Origin: Mycobacterium celatum
GTDB lineage: Bacteria; Actinomycetota; Actinomycetes; Mycobacteriales; Mycobacteriaceae
Assembly (NCBI RefSeq): GCF_002101595.1
Contig: NZ_LQOM01000036.1
Span: forward strand, 1-41,611
Direction of reading: 5' to 3'
Length of the DNA stretch: 41,611 nt
Position numbers and translations under genes: made by a program. The notes under the pieces are model-generated. The model was not told the origin of the DNA. It was given only the letters and a program-made list of their open reading frames with translations, and made no database searches. Below are positions 27,322 to 34,784 of this stretch, piece by piece. Each line of letters starts with the position of its first letter. The first letter of the stretch is position 1.

Positions 27322-27794
27322 TCCAGCGAGGCGAAGATCTTCAGCCGCTGAGCCAGGCCGGTGGCCTCCAGCGGCCGCAGCACCGCCCGCTGCACGGCCA
27401 CCAGCACCAAATCCAAGCCGTTCGCCTGTGCCTGCACCAGCGCCGCCACCGCAGCCATCGACAGGAAGGTAATGGCGGTGGCGTCGATGATCACCCGCCG
27501 CGCAATGCCGGAGCAGATCTGATCGAGCGCCAGTTCCAGAACTTCGACATTGGACAGGTCGACCTCACCGCGGAGTTGCAACAGAACCACGTCGTCGAGT
27601 TCTTCCCGGTGAACATCTAGCAGAGTCGTCGCGGGCTCCTTCCCCCGTCGGTGATCAGGTAGGGACCGACGCCGGGGAACCGCGATCACGACCACTGAAC
27701 CAGCCAGGTTCGGGTACACCGAACGTCGTACGGGCTGTTGGTCCAACCGCGCCACCAGACTATCAACCGTTTGCGTTCCCCAACGCGGGGGCAA
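27297..27794 (-). CDS. STAS-domain protein (anti-sigma factor antagonist-like)
   Basis: Up to 165 aa; the start is uncertain (TTG 27794, or GTG at 27755, 27695 or 27689). The STAS domain covers the C-terminal ~105 residues: VVLLQLRGEVDLSNVEVLEL, then RVIIDATAITFLSMAAVAAL. At the place of the usual DSSG phosphorylation motif it reads SMAA, so the classical phospho-serine switch may be missing. STAS antagonists release sigma factors by binding anti-sigma kinases. The last codons come from the repeat element at 27292. It is divergent from the GAF-ANTAR gene, 17 bp apart if the TTG is used, and the two may form a signalling pair. Confidence 0.8.
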   Translation of the reverse strand: MPPRWGTQTVDSLVARLDQQPVRRSVYPNLAGSVVVIAVPRRRSLPDHRRGKEPATTLLDVHREELDDVVLLQLRGEVDLSNVEVLELALDQICSGIARRVIIDATAITFLSMAAVAALVQAQANGLDLVLVAVQRAVLRPLEATGLAQRLKIFASLDAALAIAT

Positions 27795-27799
27795 CCACG

Positions 27800-27805
27800 T
27801 AGCCT
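27800..27805 (+). promoter_or_regulatory. -10 hexamer, probable leaderless promoter of the GAF-ANTAR gene
   Basis: TAGCCT ends 6 nt before ATG 27812, identical in sequence and spacing to the element before lcp1. Confidence 0.45.
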
Positions 27806-27811
27806 GGGCCG

Positions 27812-28582
27812 ATGAACGAGCAGCTTCATTCGCTCTCCCGCGAGTTGGCGGAAGTGGGCCGACTGGTCGACGACGACGACGTCGTCAGTGTGGTCGACCG
27901 GATGGTCAGGCGTGCGGTGCGCACGATTCCGGGTTGCGAACACGCCACGGTCACCGTGGAGGTTGCGCCCGGCAAGCTCGAAACGGTGGCCGGCGGCGAG
28001 ATCGCCGCGCTGGCACACCATCCCGGCGAGCTCCGCCCGTGGGAAGGCCCGATTCTGGACGCCATCCGCTACCGCGAGCCGCGCCGGGTCGAGGACGCCG
28101 AGACCGAGCAGCGCTGGCCGGGATTCCCCGAACGGATGCGCAGCGCCGGCTTCCGCAGTTGCCTCGCGTTGCCGCTGCCCGCGTTCCGCCGGCCGTCGGT
28201 GGGTTGCACGTTGTTCTCGCCGCGCCCCAACCAATTCACCGAGCACGTCATGGATCTGGTGATGCTCTTTGCGTTGCACGCGGGCACCACCTTCGACAAC
28301 GCCGCGCTCTACGACGATTCCCGCCGCCTGGTTGACCACCTGCACGCCGCGCTGGCCACCCGCGACCTGATCGGTCAGGCGAAGGGCCTGCTCATGCGCC
28401 ACTACTCGTGCGACTCCGATGAGGCGTTCGACCGGCTGCGGCACGCCTCGCAGCACCACAACGTCAAGCTTCGTCATCTGGCCGCCGAGCTGGTCGAGGC
28501 TCAAGAGCAGGGCCGCCTGGAGCCGGTGCTGAACCGATGGTTCGCCACCGGCGAAGAACCCAGCATCGCGGCTGCCACCTGA
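27812..28582 (+). CDS. GAF and ANTAR domain transcription antitermination regulator
   Basis: 256 aa. Residues ~10-165 form a GAF sensor (VVSVVDRMVRRAVRTIPGCE, FRSCLALPLPAFRRPSVGC, MLFALHAGTTFDNAALYDDS). The C-terminal ANTAR RNA-binding domain follows: LATRDLIGQAKGLLMRHYSC then DEAFDRLRHASQHHNVKLRH. ANTAR proteins bind paired RNA hairpins and prevent transcription termination. Such GAF-ANTAR genes are frequent in mycobacteria. It ends 55 bp before a cobalamin riboswitch. The ligand and RNA target are unknown. Confidence 0.9.
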   Translation: MNEQLHSLSRELAEVGRLVDDDDVVSVVDRMVRRAVRTIPGCEHATVTVEVAPGKLETVAGGEIAALAHHPGELRPWEGPILDAIRYREPRRVEDAETEQRWPGFPERMRSAGFRSCLALPLPAFRRPSVGCTLFSPRPNQFTEHVMDLVMLFALHAGTTFDNAALYDDSRRLVDHLHAALATRDLIGQAKGLLMRHYSCDSDEAFDRLRHASQHHNVKLRHLAAELVEAQEQGRLEPVLNRWFATGEEPSIAAAT

Positions 28583-28637
28583 AAAGCGCGCCGCCGTCGC
28601 CCAGTTGCGAACGGCATGCAACAATGTCGCCCGTAAG

Positions 28638-28777
28638 GCGATGACGACGCAGGAAGCCGGTGCAAATCCGGCGCGGTCCCGCCACTGTCATCGGGGAGCG
28701 ACCCTCACACGCCACGGCCAGCGAGCTGGAAGGCGAGGCGAGCAGCGATCCGAGAGCCAGGAGACTCGCGTCATCGC
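28638..28777 (+). ncRNA. Cobalamin (B12/AdoCbl) riboswitch
   Basis: The conserved core is present: GGAAGCCGGTGCAAATCCGG (28652-28671), then GCGGTCCCGCCACTGT (28673-28688), the B12 box. The distal conserved element GAGCCAGGAGACTC lies just before the closing strand. The outer stem GCGATGAC (28638-28645) pairs perfectly with GTCATCGC (28770-28777). Downstream, CGGGG/CCCCG (28789-28805) forms a hairpin before GTG 28825, a candidate expression platform. No T-run follows, so control is more likely translational. Cobalamin binding is expected to repress the transport operon. 28583-28637 and 28806-28824 hold nothing else. Confidence 0.93.
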
Positions 28778-28824
28778 GTCCTGCGACCCGGGGCGGTGTA
28801 CCCCGAGAGAGCTGACCGACGTCC

Positions 28825-29988
28825 GTGTCCCGCGTGTCATGGGCGGCCCTCGCCGCTGCCATTGCCCTGGCGCTGATTCCGAGCGCCTGCGCTTCGCCTG
28901 CCGTTACCAGCGGCCCGCGCCCGGGCTGCATCACCGACTTCGACCCGCAGGCCGACTACTTCCCGGATAAGTCGACGATCGTCGACGCCACCAACTTCAC
29001 GCTCAGCTACCACCGCAGCTATCAGGTCCTAACCGTCAGGCAGCCCTACCCCAACGCCTCCCCCGAGTCGTACGTGCTGGTGCGCTGCGGCGCCCCGGCC
29101 CCGCACCTGACCGGCGACCTCGCCCACTCTCAGCAGATCACGGTGCCGGTAACGAGCCTGTATTCGGCATCGACCACCCATTTGGGCATGCTCGTCGAGC
29201 TCGACCGGACCGACGTGGTCAGCGGTGTCGCCACTACCGCCAACGTCGTCAATCCGGTCCTGCGCCAACGCATCCACGCCGGCAAGGTCGCCGAGTACGC
29301 GCCCGGCGGGCAGGTCGACGTCGAAGCCGTCGTCGCCGCCCACCCCGGCGTGCTGGTGACCGCGGGCACCGACGACCCGAGCTACGCCAGGCTGCGCGAC
29401 GCCGGCGTCGACGTACTCGCCGACGCCGAATGGCTGGAGGCCACCCCGTTGGGCCGCGCCGAGTGGGTCAAGGTGTTCGCCGCGCTGACCGGCACCGAGA
29501 AGAAGGCCGGCGAACTGTACGGCAAGCTGCGCGGCGACTACGGCAAGGTCGCCGAAAAGGCTGCAGCCGCACGGCCTGTCGAGGTGCTGTCCGGAACCAT
29601 GCACCAGGGCACCTGGTCGATGCCCGCCGGCGGTGGCTACGCCGGGCAGCTCATCGTCGACGCCGGCGGCAACTACCCGTGGGCCGGCGACACGAGAACC
29701 GGCAGCCTGCAGTTGAACTTCGAATCGGTGTATGCCAGGGCCGGCCACGCACCGCGCTGGCTGGTCACCAGCGACTGGACAACGCTCGACGACGCGCTGG
29801 CGGCCGACATCCGGTACGGCGAGCTGACCGCGGTCCGCACCGGTCAGGTGTGGACGGCGGGCACCGACTACTGGGAGCGTGGTGTGGCGCGCCCCGACCT
29901 GGTCCTGGCCGACCTGGTGGCGATCCTGCATCCCGAACTCGGCCCCGGCCACGAATTCGTGTTCTACCGACAGGTGACTCGCGGATGA
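28825..29988 (+). CDS. btuF: BtuF-like cobalamin/corrinoid-binding lipoprotein
   Basis: 387 aa. The N-terminal signal has a hydrophobic core LAAAIALALIPSAC and a weak lipobox ending at C22, so it is probably a membrane-tethered binding protein. The rest is a class III periplasmic-binding fold: LVELDRTDVVSGVATTANV, then VLVTAGTDDPSYARLRDAGV and TPLGRAEWVKVFAALTG. This fold binds vitamin B12, haem or ferric siderophores. Cobalamin is inferred from the riboswitch 48 bp upstream. GTG 28825 is the first start after the riboswitch (GTG 28834 is possible). The stop overlaps the permease ATG. Confidence 0.85.
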   Translation: MSRVSWAALAAAIALALIPSACASPAVTSGPRPGCITDFDPQADYFPDKSTIVDATNFTLSYHRSYQVLTVRQPYPNASPESYVLVRCGAPAPHLTGDLAHSQQITVPVTSLYSASTTHLGMLVELDRTDVVSGVATTANVVNPVLRQRIHAGKVAEYAPGGQVDVEAVVAAHPGVLVTAGTDDPSYARLRDAGVDVLADAEWLEATPLGRAEWVKVFAALTGTEKKAGELYGKLRGDYGKVAEKAAAARPVEVLSGTMHQGTWSMPAGGGYAGQLIVDAGGNYPWAGDTRTGSLQLNFESVYARAGHAPRWLVTSDWTTLDDALAADIRYGELTAVRTGQVWTAGTDYWERGVARPDLVLADLVAILHPELGPGHEFVFYRQVTRG

Positions 29989-31001
29989 GCCGGGCGGCGG
30001 CGGTGTTGACCGCCTTGGCCGGCGGGGTGGTCGTGCTGGGTCTGCTGGGACTTGCGCTCGGGCCGGTGCGGGTGCCGCTTGCCGACACCGCCAGGGTTCT
30101 CGTCGGCGCGGCGCCGTCCGACCCACGCTGGCAGGTGATCGTCGCCGACATGCGGCTACCGCGGGCACTCACGGCGATTGCCGTCGGCGCCGGGCTCGGG
30201 GTCGCGGGCCTGCAGATGCAGACGCTGTTTCGCAACACGCTCGCCGACCCGTACGTGCTGGGCGTTAGCTCCGGCGCAAGCCTGGGCGTCGCGGTCGTGG
30301 TGATGGCCACCGGAACGGGTTTCACCGCAGGCGGCCATGCGGGCGTGGTTATCGCCGCGGCGCTGGGCGCGGCGCTGGTGCTGGGTGTTGTTCTGCTGCT
30401 CGCCCGCCGGGTGCGCTCGGCGTCGACTCTGCTGCTGATCGGGGTGATGGTCGGCGCGGCCGGCGCGGCGATCGTCAGCGTGCTTTTGGCCCACGGCGAT
30501 CCGCAGCGCGTCCAGCAATACTTGCTGTGGGGGCTCGGCAGTTTCGCGGGCACCAGCTGGGCCGACCTGCGGCTGCTGTTGCCGCTCGTGGCAGCGGGGC
30601 TGGCGGCTTGCGCCCTGACGGCGCGTCCCTTGAATGCACTGCTGCTCGGCGAGGACTACGCCCGCACGATGGGCATCGACGTGCGACGGGTACGCGTGAT
30701 CACCGTCGCGTCGGGGTCACTGCTGGCGGGGGTGACGACGGCGTTCTGCGGGCCGATCGCCTTTCTGGGGCTGGCGGTTCCGCACCTGTCGCGTCTCGCA
30801 TTGGGCACTTCCGATCACCGGGTGGTGCTGCCGGGTGTGGTGTTGATGGGCGCGGCGGCCGCGCTGGGATGCGGGATCGTCAGCCAGGTTCCGGGCAGCG
30901 ACGCGGTGCTTCCGGTCAACGCGGTCACCGCGCTGATCGGGGCGCCGGTCGTCGTCGCCGTGCTGCTGCGCAGCCGCCGCGGTGTGGGAGTGGCGCAATG
31001 A
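29985..31001 (+). CDS. btuC: BtuC/FecCD-type ABC transporter permease
   Basis: 338 aa, about 9-10 hydrophobic segments, FecCD family. Family signatures: DMRLPRALTAIAVGAGLGVA, TLFRNTLADPYVLGVSSGAS, LLGEDYARTMGIDVRRVRV (the coupling region touching the ATPase) and FCGPIAFLGLAVPHLSR. It forms a homodimeric channel for B12 or metal chelates. ATGA overlaps at both ends tie it to the binding protein and the ATPase. A larger open frame starting at 29430 only adds out-of-frame sequence from the btuF gene. Confidence 0.92.
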   Translation: MSRAAAVLTALAGGVVVLGLLGLALGPVRVPLADTARVLVGAAPSDPRWQVIVADMRLPRALTAIAVGAGLGVAGLQMQTLFRNTLADPYVLGVSSGASLGVAVVVMATGTGFTAGGHAGVVIAAALGAALVLGVVLLLARRVRSASTLLLIGVMVGAAGAAIVSVLLAHGDPQRVQQYLLWGLGSFAGTSWADLRLLLPLVAAGLAACALTARPLNALLLGEDYARTMGIDVRRVRVITVASGSLLAGVTTAFCGPIAFLGLAVPHLSRLALGTSDHRVVLPGVVLMGAAAALGCGIVSQVPGSDAVLPVNAVTALIGAPVVVAVLLRSRRGVGVAQ

Positions 31002-32641
31002 TCGAATTGCATGATCTCGCAATCGGTTACCGCGGACGACGTCGCAGCAGGGTGATCGCCGCCGGCCTGCACGGGCGGGCGGGCCCCGGCGAGCTCACCG
31101 TGCTGCTGGGCCCCAACGGCTGCGGCAAGTCCACACTGATCCGCACCCTGTGCGGGCTGCTGCCCGCGCTCGACGGGCGGGTACTGCTCGACGGCGACGA
31201 TCTCGCCCGGGTGGGGTCCGGCGAGCTGGCCCTGCGGGTGGCGGTCGTACTGACCGACCGGATCGAGCCCGGACTGCTGTCGGCGCGGGAACTTGTTGCG
31301 CTGGGCCGCATTCCGCACCTCGGCGTCACCGGCCGGCTCACCCGCGACGACCACGCCGTCGTCGACTGGGCGTTGCGCGCCGTGGGTGCCGCGCACCTGG
31401 CCGAGCGGCCCGCCGTCGAACTCTCCGACGGCGAACGGCAGCGAGTGCTGACCGCCCGCGCGCTCGCGCAGCAGCCGTCGGTCCTGGTTCTCGACGAGCC
31501 GACCGCCTTCCTCGACGTGCCGTCGCGCGCCGGCCTGGTCGAGGTGCTGCGCGGCCTGGCCCGCGACCAAAACCTGGCGGTCGTGATGTCCACGCACGAC
31601 CTCGAACTGGCGCTGCGCGTGGCCGACCGGGTGTGGCTGCTGGCTCCCGACGGCACGCTCGTCGACGCCATCCCGGAAGAGCACCTGCTGTCCGGCCGCA
31701 TCGGCGAGCTGTTCGCGGTGCAGGACAACGGCGGGCGGGCTGCGCGTGTCGATGCGCCGGGCCCGTTGCGCAGCGCGCTGCAGCGAGTGCTCACCCGGGA
31801 AGGCTGGCGCACGGCTGAACCCGCCGAGATCGTGGTCACCGCGGCCGAGCCCGAGCGAATCACCGTCCGCGCCGCCGGGTTCGCCGCGTCGGCCGCACTG
31901 AGTAGCCTGCCCGCGCTGCTTCGCGAGCTTCCACAGAGCAGCCATCGATGTGCACCCGAACCGCAGATCACGGCGATGCTGGACGAATTGTCCACCGTCA
32001 GCCAGTATTTCGCGATCGGGGCGGGGCCGGTCGACGCCGGCTGGTGGCCGGTGCAGCGGCTCTACGCCGACACAGAATTGCTCGACGGCATTGTGCGCCG
32101 CGTGCAGACGCGCATCGACGCCCCGGAGCGGAGGGTGGCGGCCTCGACGTTGTTCCTCGGTTTCGCTGCCCGGTTGTGGTCGGTCGGGCTCGGCGGCGTG
32201 GTCGGGTATCGGTTGCTGCCCGACCTGGCCCCCGAGCAGCTGCTGTTTCGGGAGACCGACGGCCGGATCGAGCTGCACCTCGAGCATCCCATCGCATGGC
32301 AGGGCGACGATCTCGAGCCGCTGCTGGCCGACACGGTCCTCGACACACATTTGACCCCGCTGGCGGCGGCGCTGCGCCGGCTCGGCCCGATCTCGGAAAA
32401 GGTGCTGCGCGGCAACTCGGCAGCCGCGCTGCTGGGCGCCGCACGCGTCTTCGACCGCGAGCCTGGCCGGCACCTGGCCCGCAGGTTGTGTGCCGACGAA
32501 AGACTCTCGGGCGCAATATGTTTCGACAGTAGCGGCTACCGCCGGACCAGCTGCTGCCTGTATTACCGCACGTCCGGAGGCGGGTTGTGCGGCGAGTGTG
32601 TGCTCACAGCCAAGCCCGACCGCAGAAAGGATGCGTCATGA
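30998..32641 (+). CDS. BtuD-like ABC ATPase fused to a FhuF-like [2Fe-2S] reductase domain
   Basis: 547 aa, twice the size of a lone FecE/BtuD ATPase. Residues 1 to about 240: Walker A GPNGCGKST, signature LSDGERQR, Walker B VLVLDEPT, H-loop STHD. After about 260 a second domain begins, with TMLDELSTVSQYF-type helices, and ends in SCCLYYRTSGGGLCGEC. This gives C519-C520-x10-C531-x2-C534, the [2Fe-2S] pattern of FhuF ferric-siderophore reductases. FhuF strips iron from siderophores by reduction. Here, under a B12 riboswitch, reduction of incoming Co(III) corrinoid is an attractive alternative. No frameshift separates the halves. Overlaps of 4 bp join both neighbours. Confidence 0.88.
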   Translation: MIELHDLAIGYRGRRRSRVIAAGLHGRAGPGELTVLLGPNGCGKSTLIRTLCGLLPALDGRVLLDGDDLARVGSGELALRVAVVLTDRIEPGLLSARELVALGRIPHLGVTGRLTRDDHAVVDWALRAVGAAHLAERPAVELSDGERQRVLTARALAQQPSVLVLDEPTAFLDVPSRAGLVEVLRGLARDQNLAVVMSTHDLELALRVADRVWLLAPDGTLVDAIPEEHLLSGRIGELFAVQDNGGRAARVDAPGPLRSALQRVLTREGWRTAEPAEIVVTAAEPERITVRAAGFAASAALSSLPALLRELPQSSHRCAPEPQITAMLDELSTVSQYFAIGAGPVDAGWWPVQRLYADTELLDGIVRRVQTRIDAPERRVAASTLFLGFAARLWSVGLGGVVGYRLLPDLAPEQLLFRETDGRIELHLEHPIAWQGDDLEPLLADTVLDTHLTPLAAALRRLGPISEKVLRGNSAAALLGAARVFDREPGRHLARRLCADERLSGAICFDSSGYRRTSCCLYYRTSGGGLCGECVLTAKPDRRKDAS

Positions 32642-33198
32642 CCCAGACCGCCAGGCCGCCCGTCGTCGAGACGGAAGGCGGAGGGCGAGAACAGATCTGG
32701 CCGTTGCCCACCGACGAGCAGCGGGTGCTCGACCTGATCCACCTGTGCTTCGACGAGTACTGGGACGACATCTGGTTCGGCGTCCTGATCGAGGGCGCGG
32801 CCTGGGAGGTGGCGGCGCCCTGCCCGCCCAAGCGCATCTCGATGTACGACGGGTACGCGACGGTCGACTTCGGCCGCTGGCATTTCCATCTGTGCATCGG
32901 CGAGCACACGGCGAGCGGGCCCGAGCTCGGCCGGATCCGAAAGTGTTCGCGGGCCGAGATGTATCGCCGGCTCGGCAGCGACGGATGCCCCACGTCGTGG
33001 GGTGTGCGCCTGTTCAACGGGCGCGACGAACAAATGATGACGCTGATGCTGCCGAACCCGTTCCTGACCAACGACCAGCAGATCCGCGACAAACCCGCCT
33101 GGGGCCAACTGGAGCTGTGGGACCGGCTGCGCGCCATCTATCTCGGGCTGGGCCCCGATCCACTTGACCGCGCCGGCAAGGGGTTTCGGCACGGATGA
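32638..33198 (+). CDS. Conserved protein of unknown function, His/Cys-rich, in the B12 operon
   Basis: 186 aa, soluble, no signal peptide. The core motif DFGRWHFHLCIGEH (H82, H84, C86, H90) together with C103, C117 and the sequence PCPPKRISMYDGY suggests a metal or corrinoid ligand set. I do not recognise a characterised family. ATG 32638 overlaps the ATPase stop, with AAAGGA 8 nt upstream, and its own stop overlaps the PPE start. Position between the reductase fusion and the PPE points to a role in handling the imported corrinoid, but this is inference. Confidence 0.8.
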   Translation: MTQTARPPVVETEGGGREQIWPLPTDEQRVLDLIHLCFDEYWDDIWFGVLIEGAAWEVAAPCPPKRISMYDGYATVDFGRWHFHLCIGEHTASGPELGRIRKCSRAEMYRRLGSDGCPTSWGVRLFNGRDEQMMTLMLPNPFLTNDQQIRDKPAWGQLELWDRLRAIYLGLGPDPLDRAGKGFRHG

Positions 33199-34781
33199 CC
33201 GCGCCCATCTGGATGGCCTCGCCCCCGGAGGTGCATTCGACGCTGCTGTCCAGCGGCCCGGGCCCGGGCTCGTTGCTGGCGGCCGCGGGGGCATGGAGCT
33301 CGCTGAGCACCGCGTACGCGGAAACGGCCCAGGAACTCACAGCGGTGCTGGACGCGGTGCTGGCCGGAGCGTGGGACGGCCCCACCGCCGAGGGCTATGT
33401 GGCCGCCCACGCGCCGTATCTGGCGTGGCTGACGCAGGCCAGCGCCGACAGCGCCGAGACCGCCGCCCAACACGAAACCGCCGCCGTCGCCTACACCACC
33501 GCCCTGGCGACCATGCCGACGCTGGCCGAGCTGGCCGCCAACCACGCGGCCCACGCGGTGTTGGTCGCGACGAATTTCTTTGGCATCAACACGATCCCGA
33601 TCGCACTGAACGAGGCCGACTATGTGCGGATGTGGATCCAGGCGGCCACCACGATGGCCACTTATCATGCGGTCGCGACCGCGGCGGTGGCGTCGGCGCC
33701 GCAAACCGGACGCGCACCGCAGATCGTGAAATCCGAAGCGGTGACCACGTTCGCCGACCAGGGCTCCGCAGGGGAACCGCAAAATATCTTCCAATCGCTC
33801 GACCAACTGATCCAACAGCTTCTGCCACCCGAGCTTCGCGACCTGATCGGCAGCCCGTTCTACAGCTTCGAAAACCCCGAACAGTTCCTGAGCTGGTTCA
33901 ACTGGAACCTGGTGCCCCAGCCCGGGGTGACGCTGGCCGATGCGATCAACGAATTCCTCGCCGGGCCTGGCTACTACCTCGAGTTCTATCCGACGATCGT
34001 GCAAGCCGCCAACGGCAATGTCGCGGTCTTGGTGTTCGCTTCGCTGATCTATTTCTCCGAGATCGGGTTCGAGATGTTCAGCGAGACGCTTCGGGTGATC
34101 ACCTACTTGGTCGCGACGACACCGTTCGTGCCGCTGGCAGCCGCCGCTGCGCTCCCCCTGGCGGCAGCCCCGGTGGGCGCGGTCGCCGGCTTCGCGGGCC
34201 TGGCGGGACTTGCCGGCCTGGCTCATCCGGTCACGGTGACCATCGCGCCACCCGCGCCGTTCGCCCCGGCCGTCATCGCACCCGCCGTCCCCGCTACCGC
34301 CCCGGCAGCCAGCCCGGCCGGGGTGCCGGCCCCGGCTCCTGTATCGACCGTTGCGTCCTCGCCGCCTCCAGCGCCCGGCGCACCACCGCCGCCACCGACA
34401 CCGGCGGGGCCGGAGCTTTTCTCCTACGCGGTCGGCAACCTGGGCATTGGTTCCCAAAGCGCCGCCGGCTCCGGCGCCAAGAAGAAGACCCCCCGCCCCG
34501 ACGCCGCCGCGGCTTTGGCGGCCGCAGCGGCGCACCCGGAGGCGGCCGAGGCGCGTCTGCGCCGACGGGTGAAGGTCAGCCAGCTCGGCCGCGGTTACGA
34601 ATACATGGACCTAGAACCCGACGAGGCGCTGGCGTCGGATCGGGGTGCGGGAACCCTGGGCTTCACGGGAACGGTCCCAAAGGAGACCGCTACCGCGGCG
34701 GGACTGACCACCCTGTCAGACGACTTCGGCGGCGGCACGCGCATGCCGATGATGCCGGGCACCTGGAACGCCGAGGGCTGA
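33195..34781 (+). CDS. PPE family protein (PPE2-like, PPW type), last gene of the B12 operon
   Basis: 528 aa. PPE domain from residue 1 ([15 protein letters not shown]; WxG at W60-D61-G62), with [20 protein letters not shown] as in M. tuberculosis PPE2. A hydrophobic stretch follows near 280-350, then a Pro/Ala-rich linker and a C-terminal domain ending MPMMPGTW, the PxxPxxW signature. The ATG overlaps the previous stop (ATGA), so it is translated as part of the riboswitch operon. No PE gene is adjacent. In M. tuberculosis PPE2 itself is preceded by a cobalamin riboswitch and followed by cobQ1/cobU. PPE proteins can act as mycomembrane conduits for small nutrients; corrinoid passage is the inference here. 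Confidence 0.92.
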   Translation: MTAPIWMASPPEVHSTLLSSGPGPGSLLAAAGAWSSLSTAYAETAQELTAVLDAVLAGAWDGPTAEGYVAAHAPYLAWLTQASADSAETAAQHETAAVAYTTALATMPTLAELAANHAAHAVLVATNFFGINTIPIALNEADYVRMWIQAATTMATYHAVATAAVASAPQTGRAPQIVKSEAVTTFADQGSAGEPQNIFQSLDQLIQQLLPPELRDLIGSPFYSFENPEQFLSWFNWNLVPQPGVTLADAINEFLAGPGYYLEFYPTIVQAANGNVAVLVFASLIYFSEIGFEMFSETLRVITYLVATTPFVPLAAAAALPLAAAPVGAVAGFAGLAGLAGLAHPVTVTIAPPAPFAPAVIAPAVPATAPAASPAGVPAPAPVSTVASSPPPAPGAPPPPPTPAGPELFSYAVGNLGIGSQSAAGSGAKKKTPRPDAAAALAAAAAHPEAAEARLRRRVKVSQLGRGYEYMDLEPDEALASDRGAGTLGFTGTVPKETATAAGLTTLSDDFGGGTRMPMMPGTWNAEG

Positions 34782-34784
34782 CGA

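Noticed and set aside
30998..32641. Two separate genes (ATPase and reductase) joined by error
   Set aside because: The frame is continuous, with no stop, start or ribosome site at the domain border, and codon bias is uniform; kept as a fusion.
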